Shown: in pieces, positions 36,364 to 44,422 of the stretch | Numbering within the stretch: the stretch's first letter is position 1 | Layout of the letters: every line of letters starts with the position of its first letter | Source of the DNA: Chryseobacterium daecheongense | GTDB taxonomy: Bacteria > Bacteroidota > Bacteroidia > Flavobacteriales > Weeksellaceae | Reading direction: 5' to 3' | Length of the DNA stretch: 64,000 nt | NCBI GenBank assembly: GCA_027920525.1 | Contig: CP115858.1 | Coordinates: forward strand, 930,001 to 994,000 | Program-made: the position numbers and the translations under genes | Notes under the pieces: generated by a model | What the model was told of the DNA's origin: nothing | Database searches by the model: none | The model's input: only the letters and a program-made list of their open reading frames with translations

Positions 36364-37158
36364 TTATTTTAAAAATGGATAGGTAAAAAACAGAATATGA
36401 ATGATATTCAATAAAAAATGACTCAATATATTCACCAGTATATTGTTTGATCTCTGGTAAATTAAACCATACATAATCCCGGCTATTGCAGCATACAGAA
36501 CATACAATATTCCACCCGCCCAATGCAACGCTCCAAAGCTTAATCCGGCAATAACAACAGCAATTATCTGACTGTTTTTAATATTCAGCAAAGACAAATG
36601 CCTTTGAAAGAAACCTCTGAACAAAACCTCTTCGGCCATGACAACAAACAATACATTATTCAAAGCCCATACAAAGAAATACTGATGAAATTTAATATCA
36701 ATTCTTACAAAACTAAATAATAGTGTGAGTCCCATCAGCAAAAGAATGGTCATCAAAATCAGGGACCAGCTTTTCTTCAGAGCGGACCTGAAATCCTTCG
36801 CAGGGGGTACTACAAATAACAACAGGGTAAGTCCTGCCAACGTTTTATCTATATTAAAGTACATTGTGAAAGGAACACCATCTTTTGAAACCTGTATTTT
36901 GTCGAAAATGAGCACATTATTAAACCCCGGCAACAGATGCTGAAAAATAATAATCGAAACAGCCAGAATTACCAGTGCCAAAGTATGATATAAAAACCTG
37001 CTGTATTTCAGGTTCTTTTCCAGAACAGTATACAGATAGACCAAAGCTGCAAACAACGTTATAATTAAAAATCCTGTAACAGATATAAGCTGAGTGAAGA
37101 GGCTCATCATCAAAACAGAAAATAATACTCCTGTTTTGATGAATTCTTTTCTTTCCAT
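36364..37158 (-). CDS. CPBP-family intramembrane metalloprotease
   Basis: The 264-residue protein has about eight membrane helices. The signature EEVLFRGFFQRHL (EExxxR) near residues 174-186 and the FGALHWAGG block near 212 carry the catalytic Glu and His residues of the CPBP/Abi family, which includes bacteriocin self-immunity proteins in other phyla. It is convergent with the bacteriocin-like peptide gene at about 120 bp. A role in immunity to that peptide is possible but only inferred. Confidence 0.85.
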   Translation of the reverse strand: MERKEFIKTGVLFSVLMMSLFTQLISVTGFLIITLFAALVYLYTVLEKNLKYSRFLYHTLALVILAVSIIIFQHLLPGFNNVLIFDKIQVSKDGVPFTMYFNIDKTLAGLTLLLFVVPPAKDFRSALKKSWSLILMTILLLMGLTLLFSFVRIDIKFHQYFFVWALNNVLFVVMAEEVLFRGFFQRHLSLLNIKNSQIIAVVIAGLSFGALHWAGGILYVLYAAIAGIMYGLIYQRSNNILVNILSHFLLNIIHILFFTYPFLK

Positions 37159-37257
37159 ATGGTTGATGATACTTTAATTAAACTGATAACTGCTTGGTTT
37201 CTGAAATGTAAAAATAATAATAAAAAAGCCAATTAAGAATTTTCTGTTGGAACTGAA

Positions 37258-37285
37258 TAAAAAAGCTCCTGCAAAATGCAGGAGC
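37258..37285 (-). terminator. Intrinsic terminator of the T9SS protein gene
   Basis: A perfect 8-bp stem, GCTCCTGC (37265-37272) and GCAGGAGC (37278-37285), with loop AAAAT is followed on the minus strand by TTTTTTATT. Confidence 0.85.
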
Positions 37286-37316
37286 AATACCTATTGAGAG
37301 CTTTTTTTTGATTTAT

Positions 37317-38087
37317 TTATTTTTTAACCAGTTTCAAACTTCCGGTTTTACCGGTACTGGATCTCCATTGAACAATATAAGTACCGCTCAAATGATTTTG
37401 AATATCAATAGGAAGCTTTTGTAAACCGGCTTCTAAATCCTTAGAATAAGCATTTATTGTTTTACCATTAATATCTGCTATGTTTATTGAAACTGTTTCC
37501 TTATCTGCAGCCGTATAATACAATTCGCTAAGTCCCATGCTTGGATTTGGAGCTATTAGTGGTGTATTTTGAGGGTTTGCTGTTTTTGAAACCGGTATAC
37601 CACCTCCCGGAATGCATAGATTACATTCAAAACGGGTAATTCTCATGAGATATTTATTGGTAGCAATACAGGTAATCGCAACACCGTATCCGAATTGACC
37701 GGTATAGTAGGTCACAGGAGGAATTATAGTCTCATCTCCAACATGGGTTCCAAGCTCATAATATCCGCTTTGTAAGGATGGAGTACTAAAAGTTACATTA
37801 ACATAGGTGACAGGGGCCGGGCTCCCGGGAAGAAGGTAGATCACAGGAAAATTATAATCCTTTGAGGAAACAACATCTGGAAGAAAAGTATTTGTTCTTA
37901 TATTAGAACCAATTTTTATATCCAGGGTAACGTTTGTATGGGCGTGCCCTGGTACGGTTTCACCTATAAAATTGTCATCCCTGGTAAAAGTAATGTTATA
38001 GGTATCTCTTACAGGAGCAATTATCTGCGCAATTATCTGACTTTGAAAGAAAGACATAAAGGATAAAAATAGAATTAGTTTTTTCAT
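37317..38087 (-). CDS. T9SS type A sorting domain-containing secreted protein
   Basis: The 256-residue protein has a signal peptide (residues 1-20, ending QIIAQ), a beta-rich body with two nearby cysteines (FECNLCIPGGG), and a C-terminal sorting domain (about residues 178-256) that begins PLIAPNPSMGLSELYY and ends GTYIVQWRSSTGKTGSLKLVKK. The domain directs export through the type IX secretion system. The body has no catalytic motif I recognise. It is a single gene divergent from an AraC gene. Confidence 0.85.
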   Translation of the reverse strand: MKKLILFLSFMSFFQSQIIAQIIAPVRDTYNITFTRDDNFIGETVPGHAHTNVTLDIKIGSNIRTNTFLPDVVSSKDYNFPVIYLLPGSPAPVTYVNVTFSTPSLQSGYYELGTHVGDETIIPPVTYYTGQFGYGVAITCIATNKYLMRITRFECNLCIPGGGIPVSKTANPQNTPLIAPNPSMGLSELYYTAADKETVSINIADINGKTINAYSKDLEAGLQKLPIDIQNHLSGTYIVQWRSSTGKTGSLKLVKK

Positions 38088-38324
38088 GCAATTAAATTTA
38101 GGTTAGTAAATATTTTTAATAAAATTGAGATTAAAATAGGGTACAGCCAACAAACAATTAGCAACTGAGCAAGCTGGTCTAGTATCTGTCTTGTTTTCCC
38201 TAGTAATCGTCTATAACATACTATTAAAAGAAACTCCGATAATGCTCATATTAAAAATGATATGACCCATCATCATATCATTCTTCAGTCCGAGCTTTTC
38301 AACAAAGTATTTTGAGCTTTCCTG

Positions 38325-38357
38325 CAAAGTTAAACTCTGATTTCCCCCATAACTTTG
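38325..38357. promoter_or_regulatory. Inverted -7-like elements between divergent genes
   Basis: CAAAGTTA (38325-38332) and TAACTTTG (38350-38357) are perfect inverted copies. The right copy is an exact -7 element for the AraC gene; the left would be a -7 element on the minus strand toward the T9SS gene. Alternatively the pair is an operator. Confidence 0.5.
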
Positions 38358-38380
38358 TCCACGCAAATAATGATACAAGC

Positions 38381-39181
38381 ATGGAAAAGAAAGACCCAAC
38401 TGTTTTAGGACCAAGATTAATATTAAATGATTATAAGGGAGCTGATGTAGAAGGAGAGGCCTTTGTAACCGACCATATCTTCAGCTATATCCTGCGGGGA
38501 AAACATGAGGTATGGCTTGGCAATAAAAAATATTCGTTTCAACAGGGAGATTTCAGATTCTTCAGAAGGAATCAGCTGGCTAAATACGTTAAAAATACCG
38601 GTACTGAGGGCTTTAAATCAATTGCTATCCATATTGACCAAACCACTTTAAAGGAAATGAGTCATCAATATGGGTGGATAGCTGATGAAATGAATTTGTC
38701 CGGAGAAGTGCTTTTGATCAGTCCCGACAATCTTCTCAAAGGATTTACAGAATCTCTGATTCCCTATCTGCAGGAGCCTGAAATTGATCATCATATTCTA
38801 ATGTTAAAAACCCGGGAGCTGATCATATTACTGATCAAAAACAATCCACAGTTTAAGAATATCCTTTTTGATTTCAGAGAGCCGGGTAAAATTAATCTCG
38901 AGGCATTTATGAATAGTCATTACAGATATAATATCAGTATTGAACGTTTTGCTTTTCTTACAGGGAGAAGTCTGGCCGGATTCAAAAGAGATTTCGAGAA
39001 GCTTTTTCTGACGAGCCCCCGCAGGTGGCTCGTCAGAAAAAGACTGGAGGATGCTCAATATCAGATAGAGGAAAAAGGAAAAAGGCCTTCTGATATATAC
39101 CTGGATCTGGGATTCGAAGATCTTTCTCATTTTTCATATGCTTATAAAAAAGCGTTTGGGTACGCTCCCAATAAAAAATAA
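38381..39181 (+). CDS. AraC-family transcriptional regulator
   Basis: The protein is 266 residues from the chosen start MEKKDPTVLGPRLILND. A longer reading from 38312 is rejected because the TAACTTTG element (38350-38357) would fall inside it. The N-terminal cupin has FSYILRGKHEVWLGNKKYSFQQGDFRFFRRNQLAKYV; the C-terminal HTH has YNISIERFAFLTGRSLAGFKRDFEKLFLTSPRRWL and PSDIYLDLGFEDLSHFSYAYKKAFGYAPN. It precedes an SDR gene by 26 bp, so it is likely an operon with it and may regulate it. Confidence 0.86.
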   Translation: MEKKDPTVLGPRLILNDYKGADVEGEAFVTDHIFSYILRGKHEVWLGNKKYSFQQGDFRFFRRNQLAKYVKNTGTEGFKSIAIHIDQTTLKEMSHQYGWIADEMNLSGEVLLISPDNLLKGFTESLIPYLQEPEIDHHILMLKTRELIILLIKNNPQFKNILFDFREPGKINLEAFMNSHYRYNISIERFAFLTGRSLAGFKRDFEKLFLTSPRRWLVRKRLEDAQYQIEEKGKRPSDIYLDLGFEDLSHFSYAYKKAFGYAPNKK

Positions 39182-39207
39182 TATCAATAAAAACCAATAC
39201 AATAATA

Positions 39208-40005
39208 ATGGATATACAATTAAAAGGAAAAAGAGCATTAATTACAGGTTCAAGCTCCGGCCTCGGCGAAGCTATTGCAAAAATGCTAGCAAGTGAAGGT
39301 GCTATGGTAATTATCCATGGCCGTGATAAAAGCCGTGCCGAGAACGTTGCAAAAGCGATAATCGATAAAGGAGGGTCTGCAGAAATTGCGATAGGGGATC
39401 TTTCAACTGATGAAGGAGCAGATCAGGTAGCCGCCGAAGCACTCCAGTCTGGAAAGATAGATATCCTGATTAATAATGCAGGTGCAACTTCCCATAAGTC
39501 CTGGGGTGAAGCGACAGCCGATGACTGGCTGGATATTTACAATACAAATGTAGTTTCATATGTACGGATGATTCAACGTATTGTGCCACAGATGAAAAAT
39601 CTGGGTTGGGGAAGGGTAGTCCATATCGGAGGAGGCCTTGGCATACAACCGATTAAAGAGCAGCCTCATTACAATGCAACCCTGGCCGCCCGTCATAATA
39701 TGTCTGTTTCGCTTGCCAGAACACTAAAAGATACCGGCATCACATCAAATGTGGTGTCGCCGGGTGCCATTATCAATCCAATGGTGGAAGACTGGCTCAA
39801 AAATGCAGCCCCAAAATTTAATTGGGGAACAGATATGGAGGAGATCAAGTACAAAGCTGTCCAGGAGCTTATCCCGAATGACACAGGAAGATTTGGTGAA
39901 CCCGAAGAGATTGCCGGAGCCGTAGTATACCTTTGCAGTCGTTTTGCCGACTACATCAGTGGTTCTGTTCTTCGGGTAGACGGCGGTACAATACGTTGCC
40001 TGTAA
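39208..40005 (+). CDS. SDR-family protein with altered catalytic residues
   Basis: The 265-residue protein has TGSSSGLG (13-20), NNAG (89-92) and the Asn in NTNVVSY (114). The expected YxxxK reads Y155-NAT-L159, so the lysine is missing, and the catalytic serine region reads HIGGGLG with glycine in place of serine. Either the active site differs or the protein is a non-catalytic binder. The rest (GRFGEPEEIAGAVVYLCSRFADYISGSVLRVDGG) is the usual SDR C-terminus. It lies 26 bp after the AraC gene and is followed by hairpins. Confidence 0.8.
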   Translation: MDIQLKGKRALITGSSSGLGEAIAKMLASEGAMVIIHGRDKSRAENVAKAIIDKGGSAEIAIGDLSTDEGADQVAAEALQSGKIDILINNAGATSHKSWGEATADDWLDIYNTNVVSYVRMIQRIVPQMKNLGWGRVVHIGGGLGIQPIKEQPHYNATLAARHNMSVSLARTLKDTGITSNVVSPGAIINPMVEDWLKNAAPKFNWGTDMEEIKYKAVQELIPNDTGRFGEPEEIAGAVVYLCSRFADYISGSVLRVDGGTIRCL

Positions 40006-40013
40006 ATAATAAA

Positions 40014-40042
40014 ATCCGGCAGACCCGAGTGATCTGCCGGAT
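40014..40042. repeat. Perfect inverted repeat after the SDR gene
   Basis: ATCCGGCAGA (40014-40023) and TCTGCCGGAT (40033-40042) pair perfectly with a 9-nt loop, but no T-run follows on the plus strand. It may stabilise the 3' end; the downstream hairpin at 40111 does the termination. Confidence 0.55.
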
Positions 40043-40107
40043 CAGTAGAATTCATTTGATGCATAATACATCGGTTCTTTTAGACATTTACAGAAAATTA
40101 TTGAAAT

Positions 40108-40140
40108 AAAAAGGAGACCTTCTGGTCTCCTTTTCTTTAT
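40108..40140 (+). terminator. Intrinsic terminator of the AraC-SDR unit
   Basis: A perfect stem, AAGGAGACC (40111-40119) and GGTCTCCTT (40124-40132), with loop TTCT is followed by TTTCTTTAT. Confidence 0.8.
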
Positions 40141-40209
40141 ATTTAAAAGCTAACTACCAGTAATTTGCATTTCAAAAAGTCAAATAAACCCCGGATAGCC
40201 CTTAGATCA

Positions 40210-40235
40210 AAAATGTTTTTTACGTAAAACATTTT
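40210..40235. repeat. Inverted repeat upstream of the phosphatase gene
   Basis: AAAATGTTTT (40210-40219) and AAAACATTTT (40226-40235) pair perfectly around TTACGT. It lies about 70 bp before the phosphatase ATG and could be an operator or a second weak terminator. Confidence 0.4.
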
Positions 40236-40302
40236 TATAGAAAAAATGAATATTTTTAAATAAATTAGAGCTTTCCACGATACAAGATTTAACCCTTCAA
40301 TC

Positions 40303-40911
40303 ATGAGCCTGAATTTTAAAAAAAATACGCTGAAAAAAATACTAATTCCGCTTTTAATAATAGCTTTTTTATTTTTAGTTGGTGCCCTTTATCAAAAGAA
40401 GGTGCGGTATAATTTAGTCACCATTTCAGAAAACAAGGTGTACAATTCAGGAGTTATTCCTCCTGACAAATTACCGGAGGTATTAAAGAGTCACAATATA
40501 AAAACGGTTATTGACCTACGGGATGGCCTGCAGCAAACGGAACTCAACCCGGAAACAAAGAAACAGGTAAATGCGGAAGAAAATGCCGTAGATAAGCTTT
40601 CAGGTATTCACTATTTCAATTTGCCCACCGATCAGATTCCCCAGGACAGCACGGTAAAAAAGTTTTTATCTATTATGGATAACCCTAAAAATTATCCTGT
40701 TTTGATCCATTGTCATCATGGTGTTGGGCGTTCCCGTTTATTCAGCTCACTATACAGAATTGAATATGAAAATTTCACCAACGAAGAGGCGAGAGCAAAT
40801 GCCCGTTTCCTTTGGGAGTTCGGTAGTAATTTCTCTAAAAATTCGGACAAAGGAACTTATCTGTTGAATTACAAGAAAAGAACATCAGGCAAAAAACTGG
40901 ATTCTTTATAA
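40303..40911 (+). CDS. Membrane-anchored dual-specificity phosphatase-like protein
   Basis: The 202-residue protein has one N-terminal membrane helix (about residues 13-30) and a phosphatase domain. The PTP signature HCHHGVGRSR carries the catalytic Cys137 and Arg143 (CX5R), and the general-acid loop is likely LPTDQIPQD near residues 107-115. Bacterial members of this class act on phospho-tyrosine or on inositol or other small phosphates; the target is unknown. It is 45 bp upstream of a PhzF gene on the same strand. Confidence 0.82.
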   Translation: MSLNFKKNTLKKILIPLLIIAFLFLVGALYQKKVRYNLVTISENKVYNSGVIPPDKLPEVLKSHNIKTVIDLRDGLQQTELNPETKKQVNAEENAVDKLSGIHYFNLPTDQIPQDSTVKKFLSIMDNPKNYPVLIHCHHGVGRSRLFSSLYRIEYENFTNEEARANARFLWEFGSNFSKNSDKGTYLLNYKKRTSGKKLDSL

Positions 40912-40956
40912 GAGATAAAATAATATATCCAACAAACTGAATAAAAATTAAATATA

Positions 40957-41817
40957 ATGAAGTACTACCATGTAGATGTTTTCTCAAAAAAGAAATTTTC
41001 TGGAAACGGATTGACCATTTTTGAGATTAATGAGGAATTTGATAAAAAGAGCATGCATATTCTAACGCAGGAAATGAAGCAATTTGAAAGTATCTTTTAT
41101 TATAAAATCAATCCGAACACTTTCAGAGCATACATATTTACAGTTGAAGAAGAGCTGGATTTTGCAGGACACCCCATAATCGGCTTGTCTGCAATGCTTC
41201 ACGATCTTTATTCCCCGGAAAAGGAGAGAAACAGCTGGACTATTGAGCTTAATGAAAAGCCGGTTGTTGTGGAAACAACAAAAAAACCCAACTATTATTC
41301 AGCAAGAATGAATCAGGGAATTCCGGAATTTAAAACGGTATTAAGAAAAGAACAAGAAAATGAATTTTTAAGCTATTTAAATCTGAGCATGGAGGACAAA
41401 TTCGGAGAATTTCCATTTCAGGTGGTTTCTACAGGTTTACCTTACTTAATAGTTCCTGTAAAAGCCAGTGCATTAGGCAAATCAAAAATTATAATTCCTG
41501 ATTTAGAAGTTAAGCTTAATGAAATTGGTGCCAAATTCATATTTGTTCTGGATGTTATCGGGAAGCAGGGGAGAACCTGGGATAATCAGGGTTGGGTAGA
41601 AGATGTTGCCACAGGAAGCTCAGCTGGTCCTGTAGGTGCCTACTTAGTTGGGAATAAAATTGCAGAAATAAATAGCGAAATCATTATTGAGCAAGGGCAT
41701 TTTTTGGGAAGACCAAGCCAGATTAAAGTTATAGTCACCGGTGAAAATGAACAAATGGATCATATTTTTGTAGAAGGGGATGTCTGTAAAATAGCACAAG
41801 GAGAAGTATTCATCTAA
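40957..41817 (+). CDS. PhzF-family protein (second copy)
   Basis: The 286-residue PhzF-fold protein starts MKYYHVDVFSKKKFSGNGLTIFEI; the catalytic-Glu region is MKQFESIFYY, followed by EELDFAGHPIIGLSAMLHDLY. Near the C-terminus WVEDVATGSSAGPVGAYLV replaces the more common EDPVTGSAH, an altered active-site loop. It follows the phosphatase gene by 45 bp. The reaction is unknown. Confidence 0.82.
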   Translation: MKYYHVDVFSKKKFSGNGLTIFEINEEFDKKSMHILTQEMKQFESIFYYKINPNTFRAYIFTVEEELDFAGHPIIGLSAMLHDLYSPEKERNSWTIELNEKPVVVETTKKPNYYSARMNQGIPEFKTVLRKEQENEFLSYLNLSMEDKFGEFPFQVVSTGLPYLIVPVKASALGKSKIIIPDLEVKLNEIGAKFIFVLDVIGKQGRTWDNQGWVEDVATGSSAGPVGAYLVGNKIAEINSEIIIEQGHFLGRPSQIKVIVTGENEQMDHIFVEGDVCKIAQGEVFI

Positions 41818-41968
41818 CTAAGAGCAAATGTGCTCCTGATATATATTTAAATAAAATTGAAAATCAGGCTTACATAAAGTCTTTAGTAAGAATTAAAACA
41901 AATCGGCTCTGCCAACTTACAGATAAATTTGACAAGGCATTTGACAACACTTCGTTATAGGGAATTAT

Positions 41969-42376
41969 ATGAAAGACATAATATATAAATTAAACAAAGA
42001 AATAGAAATTGAAAAAATAATAGCCCTATTATTTGATTCTGATTATTTGCCACTTGAAGATATGAATGATAAAATTCGTTTACAAAAAATGTTCACTAAT
42101 GCAAATCTGATAGTTTCTGCTTGGGATAACACAAAACTTGTTGGAATTGCTCGTTCTTTGTGCGACTTTAGTTATTGTTGCTATCTTTCAGATCTTTGCG
42201 TTGACTTACAATATCGAAATCTGAATATTGGAAAAAAATTAATTGAACTCACAAAAGAAAGTGCAGGCAATGAATGCAAACTAATTTTGCATTCAAATGC
42301 AAATGCATTTAAATTTTATGAAAAAATTGGAATGAAAAATATTTCTGAAGCATTTATAATTCAAAGAAATTATTAA
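41969..42376 (+). CDS. GNAT-family N-acetyltransferase, AT-rich
   Basis: The 135-residue protein has the GNAT core LVGIARSLCDFSYCCYLSDLCVDLQYRNLNIGKKLIELTKE (about residues 51-92) and FKFYEKIGMKNISEAF near the end. It resembles small GNATs such as YjaB/PaiA-like enzymes. The gene is visibly richer in A+T than its neighbours, with many AAA/ATA/TTA codons, and its upstream stretch is unlike the surrounding intergenic DNA. That may reflect recent acquisition; I did not compute composition. Confidence 0.8.
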   Translation: MKDIIYKLNKEIEIEKIIALLFDSDYLPLEDMNDKIRLQKMFTNANLIVSAWDNTKLVGIARSLCDFSYCCYLSDLCVDLQYRNLNIGKKLIELTKESAGNECKLILHSNANAFKFYEKIGMKNISEAFIIQRNY

Positions 42377-42609
42377 GTATGCTTATTATAAAGAGATACA
42401 TGAAATTATACTAGCATATTCAATTTAACATAATATAAATTATAGGACTTTTTAAATTCATTCCGAATAGGGGTAATTATCCTTCATACGCTGATCTTTC
42501 TGTCACCTTTTCAAATATCCGATTCTCAGCCATTACAAATCTTGTCATATGGCAATGCAGATTCTTTATAAACCCTATACCTTTATCCTAACCAAAAAAT
42601 AAAATCATT

Positions 42610-43005
42610 ATGAAACCTAAAATGATCTGGTCAAATCTGGCCGTAGCCAATCTTGAACGTACACACAAATTTTATACAGACTTAGGATTTAAACCTAATG
42701 GTCCGCACACCTCTGATCAGCTGGTAAGCTTTTTCTTTGGTGACAATGATTTTGTGATCCATTTTTTCCTGAAAAATATCCTGGAGTCCAATCTTAAGCC
42801 GTTAGAATTCTGCGACACCCAGAAAGTCCATGAGATTGTTTTTACGCTATCTGCAGAAAGCAAAGATCAGGCAGATGACTGGGCTAAAGAAGTTGAAAAA
42901 GCCGGTGGCACCATTGTTTCGGCGCCTCAAAGTTTCGGAGATAATTACTATGGATTTGTTTTTTCGGATCCTGACGGCCATACCTTTAATGTATTCCATA
43001 TGTAG
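42610..43005 (+). CDS. VOC-family protein (glyoxalase/bleomycin-resistance fold)
   Basis: The 131-residue single-domain protein shows the VOC pattern: MIWSNLAVANLERTHKFYTDLGFKPNG at the start, FGDNDFVIHFFLKNI, and at the end DNYYGFVFSDPDGHTFNVFHM. This subgroup (an extradiol-dioxygenase-like family of unknown substrate) is common in Bacteroidota. Single gene; function unknown. Confidence 0.85.
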   Translation: MKPKMIWSNLAVANLERTHKFYTDLGFKPNGPHTSDQLVSFFFGDNDFVIHFFLKNILESNLKPLEFCDTQKVHEIVFTLSAESKDQADDWAKEVEKAGGTIVSAPQSFGDNYYGFVFSDPDGHTFNVFHM

Positions 43006-43209
43006 TATTCCTGGATTTAATTCTTATATTTGCTGCAATACAATCCAATATGAACCATTCAAGCTGTTTGCCTCCTCCAAGATTTTAATATTTCTAAAGT
43101 GTAACTGAAGTATTAACGCTGATAAAATTTTATTGGCCGTTTTGTAATGCTTCAGATTCAATTACTTATTAATTAAAATCTTTGTCTTTACAGACAGGTA
43201 AATTGTCTC

Positions 43210-43878
43210 ATGAAAAAATCATATGTATTATTACATCTGGCCGTTATACTGGCTGGATTTACAGGAATATTCGGAAAACTCATCTCGCTTAACGAAGGTC
43301 TTCTGGTCTGGTACCGGCTGTTATTCTCCACTCTCATTTTATTTGTGATTCTCAAATCGCTGAGAATCCCTTATACGATTTCAACCCGGGGAAAATTCCA
43401 TATAGCCAAAGTTGGAATACTGATTACCTTGCACTGGTTATTTTTTTACGCAAGTATCAAATACGCTAATATCTCCATAGGTGTAGTGTGTTATTGTCTG
43501 ACCAGTTTTTTTACTGCCGTATTCAAACCTCTTATCGATAAGGAACGGTTTAAGATTTCCGAGCTGTTGTTAAGTTTATTAACGGTTTTTGGGATCAGTC
43601 TGATTTTTCATTTTGATACATCGTATCAATTAGGAATTGGTTTGGGTGTTATTTCATCCGCTATTGGCGCTTTGTATACCATTTTCAACAAGCGCCTGGT
43701 TCAACATTATGACACCAAAGTCATTAATTACTACCAGATGCTTAGTGGAACTGTTTGCCTGGGAGCTGTCCTACCGGTTTATCTTTATTTTTTCCCAGTA
43801 GAAAGTGTGATTCCCGGAATGAAAGATATCGGTAATCTGATGATCCTGGCTCTTTTTTGTACAGTGGGTCTCTCTTAA
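43210..43878 (+). pseudogene. EamA/DMT-type transporter, 3'-truncated
   Basis: The 222-residue protein starts as a normal EamA permease (KKSYVLLHLAVILAGFTGIFGKLISLNEGLLVWYRLL) with the first five-helix repeat complete and two or three helices of the second. It stops at LALFCTVGLS, where intact relatives continue for about 70-80 residues. Its 3' end is tail to tail with a DUF1062 gene that also reads abnormally there, so one rearrangement probably clipped both. Transport function is probably lost. Confidence 0.7.
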
Positions 43879-44392
43879 TCTTATGTTTCTTTTGCAGTGG
43901 CCCTTGCGGGATATGTATTGCTTCTTCCATTATCAATTTGTTCAGTTTATTTGTCGAAAGCTGTAAGCATTTTTTTATAACAGATGAAAATTTAAGATTA
44001 AAATCAAAAGGATATTTAATTTCAAAGGCTATGATATCATGGTCACCATTCAGAATATCTTCTGCTGAAACCTTTTCATACTCCAGCTCATACCGGACAC
44101 TCTCAAAATCCAGTTCAACATTATTTTTCCGTGCTGTTTCCCTGGAAAACGCGTAATCCCAGGCTGTCTTTGTACAATTCTCCGAAAACTTATTAAAAAG
44201 ATTTTTATCTATGTTTTCTGGTTTTATACGGGAAAAAATCGTCATATTATAAGAGCTCCCACATTTTAAACAGTTGTAAATTAACCATATATCAATATTC
44301 TTTTTTTGAGCGTTCATCCTGAACTTCTCACTGCAATAAAATCTATCGCTGCTGCAATGACTGCATTTTCTTTTTAAAAAGGGAGTATTCAT
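43742..44392 (-). pseudogene. DUF1062 protein with a replaced C-terminus
   Basis: The protein is 216 residues from MNTPFLKRKC. The DUF1062 body has a four-cysteine zinc-ribbon-like start (KCSHCSSDRFYC and NCLKCGSSYN) and continues with YAFSRETARKNNVELDFESV and SSVIKKCLQLSTNKLNKLI. After about residue 172 the reading runs antisense into the EamA gene, giving an unrelated basic tail. The start at 44392 is chosen because a TATATTTG element (minus strand, 44406-44413) sits just upstream; an earlier Met at 44422 would be before the promoter. The core is intact and may still fold. Confidence 0.65.
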
Positions 44393-44405
44393 TATTTTTA
44401 CCTCC

Positions 44406-44413
44406 CAAATATA
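44406..44413 (-). promoter_or_regulatory. -7 element of the DUF1062 gene
   Basis: The minus strand reads TATATTTG, an exact match, leaving roughly 8 nt before the ATG at 44392. Confidence 0.5.
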
Positions 44414-44422
44414 TTGTATCAT

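Noticed and set aside
41818..41968. Possible integron attC-like sequence before the AT-rich GNAT gene
   Set aside because: The bases GTTATAG do not fit the GTTRRRY core and no matching partner arm is visible.
43006..43108. Extension of the VOC gene in another frame to 43108
   Set aside because: The overlapping frame starts inside the VOC coding region and has no start signal or recognisable protein.
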